DNA of 64,000 nucleotides from Nocardiopsis algeriensis. Lineage in GTDB: Bacteria > Actinomycetota > Actinomycetes > Streptosporangiales > Streptosporangiaceae. How positions within the stretch are numbered: the stretch's first letter is position 1; every line of letters starts with the position of its first letter. The translations under genes and the position numbers were made by a program. A model generated the notes under the pieces. That model made no database searches and was not told where the DNA came from. It was given only the letters and a program-made list of their open reading frames with translations. Below are positions 17,061 through 27,510 of the stretch, in pieces. The stretch is from assembly GCF_014203695.1 (NCBI RefSeq), contig NZ_JACHJO010000007.1:281793-345792 (forward strand). The letters are read 5' to 3'.

Positions 17061-17720
17061 ATGCCCAAGATCACGGCTCCCACCATCGCCGCCCACCGTG
17101 CCCGCACACGGGAGCGCATCATGGAGGCCGTCGACGAGTTGACCAGGTCGCAGGGGATCGACCGCATCTCCATGACCGACGTGGCCGGTGCCGCAGGCAT
17201 CACCCGCACCGCGCTGTACAACTACTTCCCGGACAAGCCCACCCTGCTGCTGGCCTTCACAGAGCAGGTGAACAGCGCGTTCGTGGAGCGCTACCGGCGC
17301 GAACTGCCCGCGGGGGTGTCGGCGGCCCGACGCCTCTCGGCCTTCGTCCGCCTCCAGCTCGAAGGCATCGTGGCGCACCCGCACCCGCCCGCCGCCGAAC
17401 TCGGCGCCAGCCTGGGGCCGGAGGCCTACAAGGCGCTCGCCGCCCACGTGGCGCCGATGCAGCGCCTGCTCACCGAGATCTTGGAGGAGGGCACGGCCGC
17501 GGGCGAGTTCGACCCGCTGCCGACCGGGCCGACCGCGCAGCTGACGCTGTCGATGATCGGCTCCCGGCGCATCCCGCTCGTCAGCGGGGAGGTCGGCCTG
17601 GACGAGACCCACACCCTGGTCACGCGGTTCGTCCTGCGGGCCCTGGGGACGGCGACCGAAACCATCGACACGGTGCTCCTCAACCCCCGACAGGCCGACA
17701 CGGAGAGCACGGGAGCGTGA
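17061..17720 (+). CDS. TetR family regulator
   Basis: A 219-residue TetR protein. The helix-turn-helix is ISMTDVAGAAGITRTALYNYF (about residues 36-55), read in the family frame as DVAGAAGITRTALYNYF, followed by PDKPTLLLAFTEQ; the rest is an all-helical ligand domain. Placed 74 bp after heme oxygenase on the same strand, it may repress that gene or itself through the 7-1-7 palindrome, but there is no direct evidence. The ATG has only a weak AGGG upstream. Confidence 0.88.
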   Translation: MPKITAPTIAAHRARTRERIMEAVDELTRSQGIDRISMTDVAGAAGITRTALYNYFPDKPTLLLAFTEQVNSAFVERYRRELPAGVSAARRLSAFVRLQLEGIVAHPHPPAAELGASLGPEAYKALAAHVAPMQRLLTEILEEGTAAGEFDPLPTGPTAQLTLSMIGSRRIPLVSGEVGLDETHTLVTRFVLRALGTATETIDTVLLNPRQADTESTGA

Positions 17721-17855
17721 GCGCAGAGCCATAAGGGTCGGCCGTTACCCGCCGACCCGTCGCCGACCAGGCGGTACCGACTCGAATTTCCGGCACCGGT
17801 TTCGCGAGAATCGAGGACAACCCCTCCCCCGGCCGAGCCGTGAAGGTGTCCTCCC

Positions 17856-18113
17856 GTGTCCCTCGTGCTCTTCCTCGTCGGCGCCGCACTGGTACCGATC
17901 GCGATGTTCAACAAGGTGCCCCGCTACGTCCCCGGACGACTCCCTCCGCCCCGCTCGGGGCCCGGCGCGCAGGCCACGGCGGCCCGGAGGGCGGCCCCGC
18001 CGCGCGTGCACCTGGTCCCCGCCCGGCTCACCGAACAGGGCCGGGCGCTGCTCACCGCACTGGGCGGCAGCGCACTCCTCGTCTCGCTCCTGCTCACCCT
18101 GCTCGGCCACTGA
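17856..18113 (+). CDS. Small two-helix membrane protein
   Basis: An 85-residue protein I do not recognise. A hydrophobic segment covers residues 2-18 (LVLFLVGAALVPIAMF) and a second the last 20 (ALLTALGGSALLVSLLLTLL), joined by a basic, Pro/Arg-rich loop. Third codon positions are almost all G or C, like the neighbours, and AAGGTG precedes GTG 17856. Its last 20 nt overlap the convergent exonuclease gene. Confidence 0.6.
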   Translation: MSLVLFLVGAALVPIAMFNKVPRYVPGRLPPPRSGPGAQATAARRAAPPRVHLVPARLTEQGRALLTALGGSALLVSLLLTLLGH

Positions 18114-18993
18114 CCCCGCGGTCGAGCAGGCGGCCGATGCCCGCCAGCAGACCGCCCGCGGCGATCCCGCCGACCATCGCGGCGGCCGCGGCCGCCCTGC
18201 GGCGCGTGCGGGCGTCCCGGGAGGCGCTCATCTCGGCGACGGCCCGGTCGTGGGGGCCGAACAGGCCTCCGCACAGCAGCGGGTCGAGCTCCAGGGGGCG
18301 CCATCTGGCCTCCCAGACGCCGGGCGGGGGAAGCTCCCCCACCGACGCGGTCCGCCGCTTCGGGCGAACCTCCTCCGCGCCGTTCCCCGGAACGGGCAGG
18401 GTGCGCGGGGCGGGGCCTCGGTAGCGCAGCTCCCCCGGGGCGTTGGCGATCATCTCCACGAGCAGCTTGGCGCAGGCACGCGCGTCGCCCAGCGCCGTGT
18501 GCTGCCCGGTGGGCCAGTCCCCGCTGAGCACGTAGGAGGCCTTGGGCAGCGAGTAGCGGGCCAGGTCGACCTGGGAGCGCAGGGCCCGCAGCGTGCACAG
18601 CCCCGACTGCCCTGCGGGCAGCCCGGCCGGCACCAGCTCCGAGGCCAGGAAGCGCTCCTCGAAATCCAGGTTGTGGCTGACCACGACCGCCCCCGAGAGG
18701 ATCCGGGCCAGCCGGGGCACGATCTGTCCGACCGTGGGCGCACCGACCGTGTCGCTCTCGCCGATCCCGTGGAACTCCTGGCCCGACACGGGGGCGCGCG
18801 GGTCCACCAGGGTGCTGAACTCCTCGACGACCTTGCCGTCCCCGCGCACCCGCACGACCGCGATCTCCACGATGCGCGCACCCTCACGCGGGTCCAGTCC
18901 GGTCGTCTCAATGTCCAGGACCGCGTACTCCAGGTCCGCCGCCCGCCTGCCGGACCCGCGCCGGGTCAGCCCGCCCGTCCGCAGCGTTCCCAT
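18094..18993 (-). CDS. DEDDh 3-5 exonuclease (DnaQ-like)
   Basis: A 299-residue exonuclease of the DnaQ/epsilon fold. Exo I is AVLDIETTGLDP, Exo II is VVSHNLDFEERFL and Exo III is GQHTALGDARACAKLL, with the His-x4-Asp of the DEDDh class. After about residue 190 comes an unassigned tail that ends in a hydrophobic helix (AAAMVGGIAAGGLLAGI), which could anchor it to the membrane. It may trim DNA or RNA ends. ATG 18993 is chosen; GTG 19029 would add 12 residues but has no ribosome-binding site. Overlaps the small membrane protein gene tail to tail by 20 nt. Confidence 0.87.
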   Translation of the reverse strand: MGTLRTGGLTRRGSGRRAADLEYAVLDIETTGLDPREGARIVEIAVVRVRGDGKVVEEFSTLVDPRAPVSGQEFHGIGESDTVGAPTVGQIVPRLARILSGAVVVSHNLDFEERFLASELVPAGLPAGQSGLCTLRALRSQVDLARYSLPKASYVLSGDWPTGQHTALGDARACAKLLVEMIANAPGELRYRGPAPRTLPVPGNGAEEVRPKRRTASVGELPPPGVWEARWRPLELDPLLCGGLFGPHDRAVAEMSASRDARTRRRAAAAAAMVGGIAAGGLLAGIGRLLDRGVSGRAG

Positions 18994-19197
18994 CGCTCCG
19001 CCCTGCTTCCTCGTCACTGCCGGCCCCACCGGTACCGGTTGCGTACCGGCACGACCCTACTCCCCGCCTCGGACAGGACGGCCCGTTCCCCGGAGCGCGG
19101 TGGAGAATGCCGTACCGTGCCCCCTGAACAGGAAGAAAGAGGCCCTGGGTAACGTTTGCACCCGATGCCGGAAACCGTGACCGTCTGGAGACCGACC

Positions 19198-20160
19198 GTG
19201 ATCCGAACCCCGCTGCCCGAGTACGTCCCCCTCGCCGAGGTCGTCCGCTCCGGAATGCGCGAGAGCGTGCACTACGGCGCCGTCGTGGGACTGGCCGCCG
19301 ACGGGCGGATCGCCCACGCGCGCGGACCGGTCCACCAGCCGATGTTCCCGCGCTCCTCCGCCAAGCCCTTCCAGGCCCTGGCGATGCTGCGCGCGGGCGC
19401 CCCGCTGAGCGGCCCGTCGCTGGCGATCGCGGCGGGCAGCCACGGCGGCGAGCCCCGCCACGAGGAGCAGGCCCGTGCCGTCCTCGCCGGCGCGGGGCTC
19501 TCCCCCGACGCCCTGCGGTGCCCGCCCGCCGTCCCCGCCGGCGGCACCGCCCGCCGGGAGTTCGTGCTCGCGGGGCGCGAGCCCGACCGCCTGCTGATGA
19601 ACTGCTCGGGCAAGCACGCGGGCATGCTCGCCGCGTGTGTCGCCGCGGGGTGGAGCACCGGCGACTACCTCGACCCCGGCCATCCCTTCCAGGTCCTCGT
19701 CCGCGAGACCGTCGAGGACCTGTGCGAGGAGGAGGTCGCGCACACCGCCGTGGACGGCTGCGGAGCACCCCAGCTCGCCGTGTCCCTCGCGGGCCTGGCC
19801 CGGGGCCTGTGGCGGATGCGTACCGCACCCGAGGGCAGTCCCGAGCGCGCGGTCCTCGACGCGATGACCGCCCACCCCGAGTACGTGTCGGGCAGCGGCC
19901 GCATCGACACCGAGCTGATGACGAGGATGCCCGGACTGGTCTCCAAGATCGGCGCCGACGGCGTCCTGCTGCTCGGCGCCCCCGGCGGCGAGACCGCGGC
20001 GGTCAAGATCAGCGACGGCGACGCCGAGGAGAGAGCGCGTACGCTGGTCGGTCTGGACGCCCTGAGGACCCTGGGTGTGGACATCTCCGCCGTCGAGGAC
20101 CGGCTGCGCGTCGACGTCCACGGCGGCGGCGTCCCCGTCGGTGAGGTCCGTCCGCTCTGA
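19198..20160 (+). CDS. Asparaginase (asparaginase II family)
   Basis: A 320-residue member of the asparaginase II family (R. etli AnsA type, unrelated to the E. coli enzymes), expected to hydrolyse L-asparagine to aspartate and ammonia. Typical motifs are FPRSSAKPFQALAML with the catalytic Ser-Lys pair, IAAGSHGGEPRHEE, NCSGKHAGML and VDGCGAPQLAVSL. GTG 19198 is preceded by CTGGAG at 7 nt and is preferred; ATG 19165 and TTG 19156 are in frame upstream with poorer signals. Followed 38 nt later by the FAD oxidoreductase. Confidence 0.88.
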   Translation: MIRTPLPEYVPLAEVVRSGMRESVHYGAVVGLAADGRIAHARGPVHQPMFPRSSAKPFQALAMLRAGAPLSGPSLAIAAGSHGGEPRHEEQARAVLAGAGLSPDALRCPPAVPAGGTARREFVLAGREPDRLLMNCSGKHAGMLAACVAAGWSTGDYLDPGHPFQVLVRETVEDLCEEEVAHTAVDGCGAPQLAVSLAGLARGLWRMRTAPEGSPERAVLDAMTAHPEYVSGSGRIDTELMTRMPGLVSKIGADGVLLLGAPGGETAAVKISDGDAEERARTLVGLDALRTLGVDISAVEDRLRVDVHGGGVPVGEVRPL

Positions 20161-20198
20161 ACCGCGGCCGCGGGCCGCACCGACCCCGAGGAGGAACT

Positions 20199-21461
20199 GT
20201 GCCGAGCACCCCCGAGGACATCGTCGTCGTCGGCGCGGGAATGGCCGGTCTGCACACGGCCCGGGCGCTGCGCGAGCGCGGCTTCGAGGGCCGGCTCACC
20301 CTGGTGGGAGAGGAGGCGCACGGGCCCTACTCCCGGCCGCCGCTGTCGAAGGAGGTGCTGACCGGCACCGGGCTGGACCCCGCCGCGGGCGCCCCCGGCT
20401 GGCTGGCCGGCCACCGGGCGCTGCGCCTGCTGGACGAGGAGGCCGTGGCCGGGCTGGACCTGGACTTCCGCCCGCGGACCCGGGCCGTGGAGCTGGACAC
20501 CGCCTCCCGCAAGGTCCTCGTGGAGGGCCCGCAGGGGCCCGACGCGATCGCCTACGACGGACTGGTCGTCGCCACGGGGACGCGGGCCCGCCGCCCCGGC
20601 ACCGACCTGGCGGGGGTGCACGTGCTGCGCACCCTGGACGACGCCGAGGCGCTGCAGGCGGAGCTGGCCCGGGCCACTCGCCTGGTCGTGGTCGGCGCCG
20701 GGTTCGTCGGTGCCGAGGTGGCCGCGAGCGCCCGCGCGCTGGGGCTGGAGGTGGTCCTGCTGGAGGCCTCCCCGACCCCGCTGGCGCGGGTGGTGGATCC
20801 GCGCATCGGCCGGGTCCTCACCGATCTGCACCGCGACCACGGCGTGGACGTGCGCACGGGCGCGGCCGTGACCGGATACGAGGGCCCGGGGCGCGTGGAG
20901 CGGGTGCGCCTGGCCGACGGCACCGCCGTGGCGGCCCCGCTCGTGGTGGCGGGGCTCGGGGCGGATCCGAACACCGAGTGGCTGCGCGGCTCGGGCGTGG
21001 AGCTGGCACCCGACGGGTCGGTCGTGTGCGACGAGTACTCGGCCACCACCGTGCCCGGCGTGTACGCGGTGGGGGACCTGGCGAACTGGCCGCACCCGCG
21101 CTACGGCGGCCGTATCCGCCTGGAGCACTGGACCAACGCGGCCGAGCAGGCGGAGGCCGCCGCCCACAACCTGCTCGCGGGGGAGGAAGGACGGCGGCCC
21201 TTCACCCCGGTGCCCTACTTCTGGTCCGACCAGTACGGAATGAAGGTGCAGCTGCTGGGGCAGGGCGCACCGGCAGATGAGGTCGCCTTCGTCCACGGGT
21301 CCCCCGAGGACCGGAAATTCGTGGCGTTCCTGGGTCGCGGCGGCATGCTCACCGGAATTCTGGGCCTGCGTTCCACTCCGCGTACGATGCGCTACCGCGC
21401 CCTGCTGGAGAGGACCACCACCTGGGAGGACGCCCTGGCCGCGGCCGGATCGGCCCCCTGA
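20199..21461 (+). CDS. FAD-dependent ferredoxin/rubredoxin reductase
   Basis: A 420-residue pyridine nucleotide-disulphide-fold reductase of the type that moves electrons from NAD(P)H to ferredoxin for P450s or dioxygenases. FAD motif VVVGAGMAGLHTARALRERG near residue 9, YSRPPLSKEVLTG, the second Rossmann motif RLVVVGAGFVGAEVAASA near 165, and VYAVGDLANW near 290. GAGGAGG lies just before GTG 20199. No ferredoxin or P450 is adjacent, so its partner is elsewhere. Confidence 0.9.
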   Translation: MPSTPEDIVVVGAGMAGLHTARALRERGFEGRLTLVGEEAHGPYSRPPLSKEVLTGTGLDPAAGAPGWLAGHRALRLLDEEAVAGLDLDFRPRTRAVELDTASRKVLVEGPQGPDAIAYDGLVVATGTRARRPGTDLAGVHVLRTLDDAEALQAELARATRLVVVGAGFVGAEVAASARALGLEVVLLEASPTPLARVVDPRIGRVLTDLHRDHGVDVRTGAAVTGYEGPGRVERVRLADGTAVAAPLVVAGLGADPNTEWLRGSGVELAPDGSVVCDEYSATTVPGVYAVGDLANWPHPRYGGRIRLEHWTNAAEQAEAAAHNLLAGEEGRRPFTPVPYFWSDQYGMKVQLLGQGAPADEVAFVHGSPEDRKFVAFLGRGGMLTGILGLRSTPRTMRYRALLERTTTWEDALAAAGSAP

Positions 21462-21570
21462 GGGGAAGGGCAACCGCGGCGGCCCCCGTATCGGCGTGAA
21501 CCGAAAGGCGTGTCGCGCTGTCCCACTGTCGACGGAGGAACCCCCCGCCGTATGGCAAGACGGGACATTC

Positions 21571-23580
21571 ATGACCGATACAGGACCGCCCTCACCCACC
21601 CCTCCCGAGGGTCCCGGACAGCCGGGAGCGCAGGCGCACCCGCCCGCCCGTGCCCCGAGGGGTCCTTACCCTCCCGGAGGTCCCGGACAGCCGGGAGCAC
21701 AGGCGCACCCGCCCACCCACGCCCCCGGAGCCCCGCACCGCCCCGGCCCCTACCCGCCCCGCCCCCACGCGCCGGTGCCGCCGTCTCCGCCACTGCCGCC
21801 GGCACCGGCCTGGCTGCTCCCCGCGGCGCTGGGGGTCGGCGTCCTCGCCCTGCTCCTGGCCACTCTGATCCGGCCGGGGCTCGGCCTGGTGATCACCGGC
21901 CTGGCCGCCGGCCTCACCGCCCTCGCCGCGCTGCTGACCGGCCCGAGGGAGCCGAGGCGGCAGGACTCCCCCGTGGCCGAGGCGGCTGCGGCCACCGAGA
22001 AGGCTGACGGAAAGGACACCCCCGAAGAGGCACCGGGCCCGCCCGAGGAGACACCGGACTCCCCCCGGGCCGCCGAGGAGGCGGAAGGGAAGAACGTTCC
22101 GGGGGAGGACGCCTCCTCCTCCGGCGGTCGGCCCGGTGCGGCCCCGGCCGGCGCCGCACCGCCGTCCGGGGCACCCGCACAGGAGGTCCACGGCCCCGAC
22201 TTCTGGTCGGGCCACCGGTACGTGTGGGAGGAGGATCCCGCCACGCCGGGCAAGGGCTCCGCCGCCTGGTCGGCGGTCTTCGGGGGGCTCGCCGCCGCGC
22301 TGCTGCTCACCGCCGCCCTGCTCGACGCCGGCTGGGTGCTCTTCTGGACCCTCACCGGCGCCTTCCTCCTCACCTCGCTGGCCTTCGCGGTCCGGGGGCC
22401 CGCCTTCCACCGGGGTACCCTCGGTGTGCTCTCCGGTGTCCTGGCGCTGCCGGCCAACATCCCCGCCGCGCCGGGGTTCGCGCTGCGGCCGCTCAGCGGC
22501 TCCAAGACACGCGCGGTGGCCCTGCCCGCCCTGGTCACCGCCGTGGTCACGGCCCTGCTGCTGTTCGTCTTCGGTCTGCTGTTCGCCTCCGCCGACGCGG
22601 TGTTCGCCGGCTACCTGGAGCAGGGCTTCACCTCCGCCTTCGGGGAGCTCTCCTTCACCTCCGCCCTCGGCCGGGTGTTCGCGCTGGTGCTGTTCACCCT
22701 GCTCACCGTCTCCGCGGTCCTGTCCGCGCGGCGCCGCCGCGTGAGGAAGAGGATCCTGGACCCGTCCGAACCCCCCGTGCTCCCCGTGTGGACCTGGGCC
22801 GTCCCGCTCGTCTCCCTGCTCCTGCTGTTCACCGCCTTCGTCGGGGTACAGGCCGCCACCCTGTTCGGCGGCGACGAGTACGTGCAGCAGGTCGCCGGGG
22901 TGACCTACGCCGAGTACGCCCGGCAGGGCTTCTTCCAGCTGGTGTTCATCAGCCTGCTGGTCCTCGGCGTCGTCGCCCTGTGCGTGTGGATCCTGCCGAG
23001 GCCCGGTTCCCTCCTTCTGCGCAACGCCCTGCTCGGACTGCTGTGCGCCCTGACCCTGGTGATCCTGTCCTCGGCGTGGACGCGCCTGCAGCTGTACATC
23101 GACGCCTTCGGCCTGACCCGGCTGCGGGCCACCTCCGAGGCGTGGATCGCGCTGAGCGCGGGGGTGTTCGTGCTGCTCCTCCTGGCGGGTCTCCTCAACA
23201 CCCTGGGCCGCAGCTCCGAATGGCTGCCCCGAGCGGTGGTCGCCCTGGCCGGGGTGTCCCTGGCGGTGTTCGCCTACGGCAACCCCGACCTGCGCATCGC
23301 GGAGAGCATGCGGGGACTGGAGGCGTCGGAGCTGGACACCGAGTACCTGATCGGTCTGTCCGCCGACGCGGTGCCCGGCCTGCTGGAACTGGAGGGTCCG
23401 GGCAGCGAGTGCTCCCTCCTCCGCCTGCGGGAGAGGCTGTCCTGGGACGACGACGGCCTGGCCGGGTGGAACCTGTCCCGGGAGCGGGCCCGTGCCCTGC
23501 TCGAGGAGGAGGGCGTTCTCGGAGCGGCTCCGTACGAGGCGTACGGCCGCTGCGGCCACCACGACCGCCTCCTGTACTGA
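21571..23580 (+). CDS. DUF4153/DUF4173 family membrane protein
   Basis: A 669-residue membrane protein. Residues 1-75 are a Pro/Gly/His-rich cytoplasmic segment containing a 23-codon repeat, residues 130-215 are acidic and low in complexity, and about ten hydrophobic helices follow. The C-terminal NPDLRIAESMRG and DTEYLIGLSADAVPGLLEL match the DUF4173 signature. Function unknown in the family. ATG 21571 has no strong ribosome-binding site. Two perfect palindromes follow the stop codon. Confidence 0.8.
   Translation: MTDTGPPSPTPPEGPGQPGAQAHPPARAPRGPYPPGGPGQPGAQAHPPTHAPGAPHRPGPYPPRPHAPVPPSPPLPPAPAWLLPAALGVGVLALLLATLIRPGLGLVITGLAAGLTALAALLTGPREPRRQDSPVAEAAAATEKADGKDTPEEAPGPPEETPDSPRAAEEAEGKNVPGEDASSSGGRPGAAPAGAAPPSGAPAQEVHGPDFWSGHRYVWEEDPATPGKGSAAWSAVFGGLAAALLLTAALLDAGWVLFWTLTGAFLLTSLAFAVRGPAFHRGTLGVLSGVLALPANIPAAPGFALRPLSGSKTRAVALPALVTAVVTALLLFVFGLLFASADAVFAGYLEQGFTSAFGELSFTSALGRVFALVLFTLLTVSAVLSARRRRVRKRILDPSEPPVLPVWTWAVPLVSLLLLFTAFVGVQAATLFGGDEYVQQVAGVTYAEYARQGFFQLVFISLLVLGVVALCVWILPRPGSLLLRNALLGLLCALTLVILSSAWTRLQLYIDAFGLTRLRATSEAWIALSAGVFVLLLLAGLLNTLGRSSEWLPRAVVALAGVSLAVFAYGNPDLRIAESMRGLEASELDTEYLIGLSADAVPGLLELEGPGSECSLLRLRERLSWDDDGLAGWNLSRERARALLEEEGVLGAAPYEAYGRCGHHDRLLY
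21601..21714 (+). repeat. In-frame 45-nt repeat in the Pro-rich leader
   Basis: Copies at 21601-21645 and 21670-21714 (69-nt period) differ at only a few bases and encode GPGQPGAQAHPP twice. It expands the disordered N-terminus of the DUF4173 protein and could vary in copy number between strains. Confidence 0.75.
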
Positions 23581-23585
23581 GCGGC

Positions 23586-23642
23586 GGCTCGGGCGCGGAC
23601 GTCCGCGCCCGAGCCGGGAGGCCGCCCTCGGCCGAGGGCGGC
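23586..23642. terminator. Pair of perfect palindromes between convergent genes
   Basis: A 30-nt palindrome with no spacer at 23586-23615 (half GGCTCGGGCGCGGAC) is followed by a 22-nt one at 23621-23642 (half GCCGCCCTCGG). Neither has a T tract. They sit between the stops of the DUF4173 gene and the aminopeptidase gene, so a bidirectional terminator is the likely role. Confidence 0.65.
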
Positions 23643-23653
23643 GGGATCTCCCT

Positions 23654-24703
<1,050 letters not shown>

Positions 24704-25591
24704 TCAGAGCCGGGCCAGCAGCTCGGCCTTCTTCGCGCTGAACTCGTCGTCGGTGAGCAGGCCCTCCGCGTGCAGGAGGCCCAGCTCCCGGATCTTGGCG
24801 AAGATCTCCTCGGACCCGCCCTGCCCCGGTCCGCTCTCGAGCGCCGCGGGCTCGGCACCGGGTTCGCCTGCGGCCTCTCCCGCGACATGGGCGTTGAGGG
24901 TTGCGGCCATCAGCAGCGTCTCCTCGCTGCCCTTCCTGCCGTGGGAGGCCAGGGTGAAGAAGTCGTTCTCCCGGCTGCTGGCCTCGGGGATGCTGACACC
25001 GCGCAGCACGATGCGCAGATAGCCCTCGGAGAGGTCGACGGGCGGATACCACCGGGCGGCCTCGATGTCCGCGAGCCGGTACTCGCGGGACTTCTCCTTG
25101 CCCTTGGCGGTGCTGGCGAGCCAGCCGTCCCACTGCAGGCGCACCCGCGTCCCGTCGAAGGACGCCGAGCCCTCGGCCGTGCGCACCAGCAGCGGCGGCC
25201 GCGCCACGAGTGCGAGTGCGACGGCGCCCGGGGCCGGCTCCCCCTCGGCCTCCCTGGCGTAGGCGGTCGAGGACTCCAGCTTCTGGGCGAAGTACTCGGC
25301 GACGAGCTCCTTGTCGTGCGGCCCGGTGAGCAGCAGGGGCGTGAAGTAGTCGTCCTGGTAGGCGCCGACGGAGGCGTAGGGGTCCGCGCCCTCGGCCAGG
25401 TGCAGCCGCAGCCGCCATCCGCGCTTGCGGTCGCCCGGGTCGAAGGAGACCTCGCGCACCGCGGCCAGGGGAAGCGTGCATCCGGAGAGCGCCCGCAGGA
25501 GCGCGGGCGCCTTGCGCCCCGCGTCGAAGCGCATGCGCACGGCCTCGTCGTCGAACTTCCAGGTCCCGTAATGGCCGCGCAGCTCCTCCAT
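24704..25591 (-). CDS. DUF4429 domain protein with C-terminal SHOCT helix
   Basis: A 295-residue cytoplasmic protein. Two beta-rich DUF4429 repeats (roughly residues 1-110 and 125-235; the second contains VRLQWDGWLAS and YLRIVLRGVSIPE) are followed by an acidic linker and a 30-residue SHOCT motif, IRELGLLHAEGLLTDDEF then KKAELLARL. SHOCT segments are short oligomerisation or targeting helices. Common in actinomycetes; molecular role not known to me. ATG 25591 is the first Met of the conserved region. Confidence 0.8.
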   Translation of the reverse strand: MEELRGHYGTWKFDDEAVRMRFDAGRKAPALLRALSGCTLPLAAVREVSFDPGDRKRGWRLRLHLAEGADPYASVGAYQDDYFTPLLLTGPHDKELVAEYFAQKLESSTAYAREAEGEPAPGAVALALVARPPLLVRTAEGSASFDGTRVRLQWDGWLASTAKGKEKSREYRLADIEAARWYPPVDLSEGYLRIVLRGVSIPEASSRENDFFTLASHGRKGSEETLLMAATLNAHVAGEAAGEPGAEPAALESGPGQGGSEEIFAKIRELGLLHAEGLLTDDEFSAKKAELLARL

Positions 25592-25724
25592 GGCCCCAAT
25601 CCTAGAGCCAGGGGAAGAGGACGGGAACAGGCGGTCTCCGGCCAGGCGTCGGCCTCTCCCGTTGGGGGTAGAACACGCATCACACCACTCACGCAGGTCG
25701 ACAGCGATCCGGAGGTCGACGGCG

Positions 25725-27443
25725 ATGCCGAAAGAAAAGGCGGCGGAGGGCGCCGCGGAGTTCCGAGCGGCACGCGATCTGCTCCTGGAGCTCCGCGAGG
25801 ACCAGGAGGCGGCGCGCCGGGAGTTCACCTGGCCCCGGCCGGCAGCGTTCAACTGGGCCCTGGACCACTTCGACGAAGTGGCCCGGCGCAGGCCGGACCG
25901 GACCGCGCTGTGGATCGTCGAGGAGAACGGTTCGGAGGCCAGATACAGCTACCGGCACCTGTCGGAGCGCTCCAACCAGGTGGCGAACTGGCTGCACGCC
26001 CAGGGTGTGCGCCCGAGCGACCGGATCCTGGTGATGCTCGGCAGCCAGGTCGAGCTGTGGGAGGTCGTCCTGGCCGCGGTCAAGCTCGGCGCGGTGGTCC
26101 TGCCCACGGCGGTCGCCCTCTCCGAGGCCGACCTGATGGACCGGATGGACCGCGGCGGGGTCCGGCACGTGGTGTGCGCACCGACCGAGACCGAGAAGTT
26201 CGTCGGGATGCAGGGCCACTGGACCCGGATCTGCGTGGGCTACATGGACGGCTGGCTCGCCTATCCCGACTCGGAGCACACCGCGCTGGAGTTCTACCCG
26301 CCGCGCCCGACCGCGCCCGACGACCCTCTGCTGATGTACTTCACCTCGGGCACCACGGCCAAGCCCAAGCTCGTCACCCACACCCAGCACTCCTATCCCG
26401 TGGGACATCTGTCGACCATGTACTGGCTGGGGGTGCAGCCGGGCGACGTGCACCTGAACGTGTCGCCCCCCGGCTGGGGCAAACACGCCTACGGCAGCGT
26501 CTTCGGCCCCTGGAACGCCGAGGCGACCGTGCTGGTGGTCAACCAGCTGCGCTTTCGCGTGGAACGGCTGCTGGACGAGGTCGTGCGCTGCGGGGTGGAC
26601 ACGCTGTGCATGCCGCCGACGGTGTGGCGCATGCTCCTCCGAAACGACCTGGCGTCGTGGGAGGTCGGGCTGCGCGAGGCCCTGTCGGCCGGCGAGCCGC
26701 TCGCCCCCGATGTGCTCGAACGCGTGCACGAGGCGTGGGGGATCCCCGTGCGGGACGGGTTCGGCCAGACCGAGACGACCATGATCGTCGGTAACGGCCC
26801 CGGGCAGCCGATCGTGCCCGGCTCGATGGGACGGGAGCTGCCCGGGTTCAGGGTCGAGATCGTCTCACCCGACACGGACGACCCCGCGGAGACGGGGGAG
26901 CTCTGCGTGGACCTGGCCGAGGCGCCGGTCGGGGTCATGAGGGGATACACCGACGACGGCGACCTGACCCGCCAGGTGACCCGCAGGAAGCTCTACCACA
27001 CCAGGGACATGGTCACCCGGGGGCCGGACGGCCAGATCACCTACGTCGGACGGTTCGACGACGTCTTCAAGGCCTCGGACTACCGCATCTCGCCGTTCGA
27101 GATCGAGAGCGTCCTCGTCGAGCACGAGTACGTGGCCGAGGCGGCCGTCGTCCCCTCGCCCGACCCGCTGCGCGGCTCCGTGGTCAAGGCCTACGTGTCG
27201 CTCCGCGAGGGGGTGGAGCCCGGGGAGGAGGCCGCGCGGGCCGTCCTCGCCCACGCCCGCGGCCGGCTGTCGCCCTACAAGAGGGTCCGCCGCCTGGAGT
27301 TCGCCGCTCTGCCCAAGTCCGTGGCCGGCAAGATCCGCAGGGTGCAGATGCGCCGGACCGAGGCCGCGCGCGGCACCATTCCCGAGGGGGAGCGCCACCC
27401 GCACGAGTACTGGGAGGAGGACCTGCCGGGCCTGGGTGCCTGA
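25725..27443 (+). CDS. Acyl-CoA synthetase (AMP-forming, medium-chain type)
   Basis: A 572-residue ANL-superfamily ligase that makes acyl-AMP and then acyl-CoA. P-loop-like core YFTSGTTAKPKLVTHTQ, the A5 motif DGFGQTETT, hinge region VGRFDDVFKASDYRISPFEI and C-terminal lysine in LPKSVAGKIRRVQ. The N-terminal region FNWALDHFDEVARRRPDRTAL places it with MACS-like enzymes. GGAGG occurs 10 nt before ATG 25725. It stands alone, followed by a strong intrinsic terminator. Confidence 0.88.
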   Translation: MPKEKAAEGAAEFRAARDLLLELREDQEAARREFTWPRPAAFNWALDHFDEVARRRPDRTALWIVEENGSEARYSYRHLSERSNQVANWLHAQGVRPSDRILVMLGSQVELWEVVLAAVKLGAVVLPTAVALSEADLMDRMDRGGVRHVVCAPTETEKFVGMQGHWTRICVGYMDGWLAYPDSEHTALEFYPPRPTAPDDPLLMYFTSGTTAKPKLVTHTQHSYPVGHLSTMYWLGVQPGDVHLNVSPPGWGKHAYGSVFGPWNAEATVLVVNQLRFRVERLLDEVVRCGVDTLCMPPTVWRMLLRNDLASWEVGLREALSAGEPLAPDVLERVHEAWGIPVRDGFGQTETTMIVGNGPGQPIVPGSMGRELPGFRVEIVSPDTDDPAETGELCVDLAEAPVGVMRGYTDDGDLTRQVTRRKLYHTRDMVTRGPDGQITYVGRFDDVFKASDYRISPFEIESVLVEHEYVAEAAVVPSPDPLRGSVVKAYVSLREGVEPGEEAARAVLAHARGRLSPYKRVRRLEFAALPKSVAGKIRRVQMRRTEAARGTIPEGERHPHEYWEEDLPGLGA

Positions 27444-27479
27444 TCCCGCCCGACCGCAGGAGCCGGCACACGTTCCGCC

Positions 27480-27510
27480 CCGGCGTCTCATACGATGAGA
27501 CGCCGGTTTT
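27480..27510 (+). terminator. Intrinsic terminator of the acyl-CoA synthetase gene
   Basis: CCGGCGTCTCAT (27480-27491), loop ACG, ATGAGACGCCGG (27495-27506), then TTTT. A textbook 12-bp stem with a T tract. Confidence 0.92.
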
